From the NCBI RefSeq assembly GCF_021018805.1, contig NW_026961074.1, forward strand, positions 1 to 64,000: a stretch of 64,000 nucleotides of DNA, written 5' to 3'. Position numbers and translations under genes: made by a program. This stretch comes from Prinia subflava (taxonomy: Eukaryota; Chordata; Aves; Passeriformes; Cisticolidae). The notes under the pieces are model-generated. The model did not search any database. It was not told the DNA's origin and was given only the letters and a program-made list of their open reading frames with translations. Of this stretch, positions 63,301-64,000 are shown one piece after another. The first letter of the stretch is position 1. Every line of letters begins with the position of its first letter.

Positions 63301-64000
63301 CTGGTGTCAGATTGTGGGAGACATTTGGCACTCCAAAAGCAGCCCGAGTTCCCAAAATGTGGCATCTTGCATCTGGGAGAAATCTTGAACGCCACGGCTT
63401 TTTTGCAGGCCGAAGCCGAGGTGGCCAGATGAGGGTGGTGGACACGAACGGTGGCCCTTTTCCATGGGAAACTAAACTCACCTGGCCATGTTCCTGGTGT
63501 CAGATTGTGGGAGACATTTGGCACTCCAAAAGCAGCCCGAGTTCCAAAATGTGGCATCTTGCATCTGGGAGACATCTTGAATGCCACGGCATTTTTGCAG
63601 GCCGAAGCCGAGGTGGCCGGATGAGGGTGGTGGACACGAACGGTGGCCCTTTTCCATGGGAAACTAAACTCACCTGGCCATGTTCCTGGTGTCAGATTGT
63701 GGGAGACATTTGGCACTCCAAAAGCAGCCTGAGTTCCAAAATGTGGCATCTTGCATCTGGGAGAAATCTTGAATATCACGGCATTTTTGCAGGCCGAAGC
63801 CGAAGTGGCCGGATGAGGGTGGTGGACACGAACGGTGGTGCTTTTCCATGGGAAACTAAACTCACCTGGCCATGTTCCTGGTGTCAGATTGTGGGAGACA
63901 TTTGGCACTCCAAAAGCAGCCCGAGTTCCAAAATGTGGCATCTTGCATCTGGGAGAAATCTTGAATATCACGGCATTTTTGCAGGCTGAATCCGAGGTGG
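54400..64000 (+). repeat. Right-end near-consensus domain
   Basis: About 50 monomers lie here with scattered right-family markers and no clear 22-monomer periodicity. I noticed frame-shifting indels only near 54,484 (tgtggagac), 61,220 (actcccaaaag) and 63,351 (ttcccaaaatg). Plain consensus-like units dominate. A gaggtagcc variant occurs near 56,507, 59,577 and 60,151. Confidence 0.75.
59395..60546 (+). repeat. Tandem duplication of a 3-monomer block (2 x 576 bp)
   Basis: The blocks 59,395-59,970 and 59,971-60,546 share the order: plain unit, ctttttt unit followed by gaggtagccagatg, plain units. They differ by gaatgcc versus gaacgcc and by cacgtctttttt in the second. A related gaggtagccacatg unit lies 3072 bp (16 monomers) upstream of the first, near 56,507. 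Confidence 0.65.

Larger units (their letters stand above)
1..64000 (+). repeat. 192-bp satellite array, about 333 monomers, whole window
   Basis: Every stretch of the window aligns to the same 192-bp unit in the same orientation. Landmarks recur in fixed order in each unit: gtggtggacacgaacgg, ttttccatgggaaac, acctggccatgttcctgg, attgtgggagacattt, ccaaaagcagc, gttccaaaatgtggcatc, gagaaatcttgaa, gcatttttgcagg. Most monomers are 192 bp and a minority are 191 bp. Neighbouring units differ mainly by substitutions, with local homogeneity and longer-range periodicities. I see no gene, tRNA, rRNA, transposon end, poly-A tail, microsatellite or unrelated sequence between units. This is the structure of constitutive heterochromatin. 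A centromeric or pericentromeric location is likely but is inferred from array size and HOR organisation only. Confidence 0.98.
26566..64000 (+). repeat. Right monomer family domain
   Basis: This domain is marked by ggtggtgctttt, gaatataacagcactttt with gccgaagtcgagg, gaacgccacggctttttt, catgtgggag, gaggtgtccgg, gggtaactaaac with cctaaagcag, cacggtattttt and ggtggcacgatg. The linked gaatacgaag haplotype and the 191-bp cagccgag form are absent. Indels are rarer than on the left: for example, no length change breaks the minus-strand frame between 54,485 and 61,218. Confidence 0.85.

Noticed and set aside
1..64000. CRISPR array
   Set aside because: The repeated unit is the full 192 bp with no short conserved repeat alternating with unrelated spacers, and no cas genes are present.

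Overview
The whole 64 kb window is one uninterrupted satellite DNA array. A monomer of almost exactly 192 bp (about 52% GC in the consensus) is repeated head to tail in one orientation about 333 times. It runs into both ends of the window, so neither array edge is present. I found no protein-coding gene, RNA gene, transposon, unrelated spacer or inversion anywhere. A few long open frames exist only because 192 is divisible by 3: a frame free of stops in the monomer stays open until an indel or stop mutation breaks it. They are not annotated as genes.

The array is eukaryotic constitutive heterochromatin, probably centromeric or pericentromeric. Many variant sites are CpG to TpG/CpA changes, which suggests a genome with CpG methylation, such as a vertebrate. 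I do not recognise the monomer and cannot name the species. The length is close to the ~190-bp satellites reported in some songbirds, but length alone is not evidence of identity.

Layout. (1) 1-7.1 kb: a 20-monomer higher-order repeat (HOR, period about 3838 bp) present in two copies, the first cut by the window edge. (2) 7.1-8.6 kb: linking monomers. (3) 8.6-18 kb: two copies of a 24-monomer HOR (period 4601 bp), the second with one extra monomer. (4) 18-25.5 kb: fragments of the same HOR, reshuffled and re-duplicated with offsets of 3, 7, 10, 11 and 18 monomers. (5) Around 25.4-26.6 kb: aberrant monomers and a sharp change of variant repertoire. (6) 26.6-33.7 kb: right-hand family, including four consecutive identical consensus monomers. 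(7) 33.7-34.8 kb: a small island mixing left-family and right-family variants. (8) 35-54.4 kb: blocks organised around a 22-monomer HOR (4224 bp), with several re-used 4- to 7-monomer cassettes. (9) 54.4-64 kb: near-consensus monomers with few indels and a short-range 3-monomer duplication.

The interest lies in the array's evolution: nested duplications whose order can be read from shared private mutations, patchy within-monomer haplotypes that look like conversion tracts, and a cluster of homopolymer indels at 15.8-23 kb that may be an assembly-quality problem. I found no hidden gene system. Boundaries given for HORs and cassettes are good to roughly one monomer.
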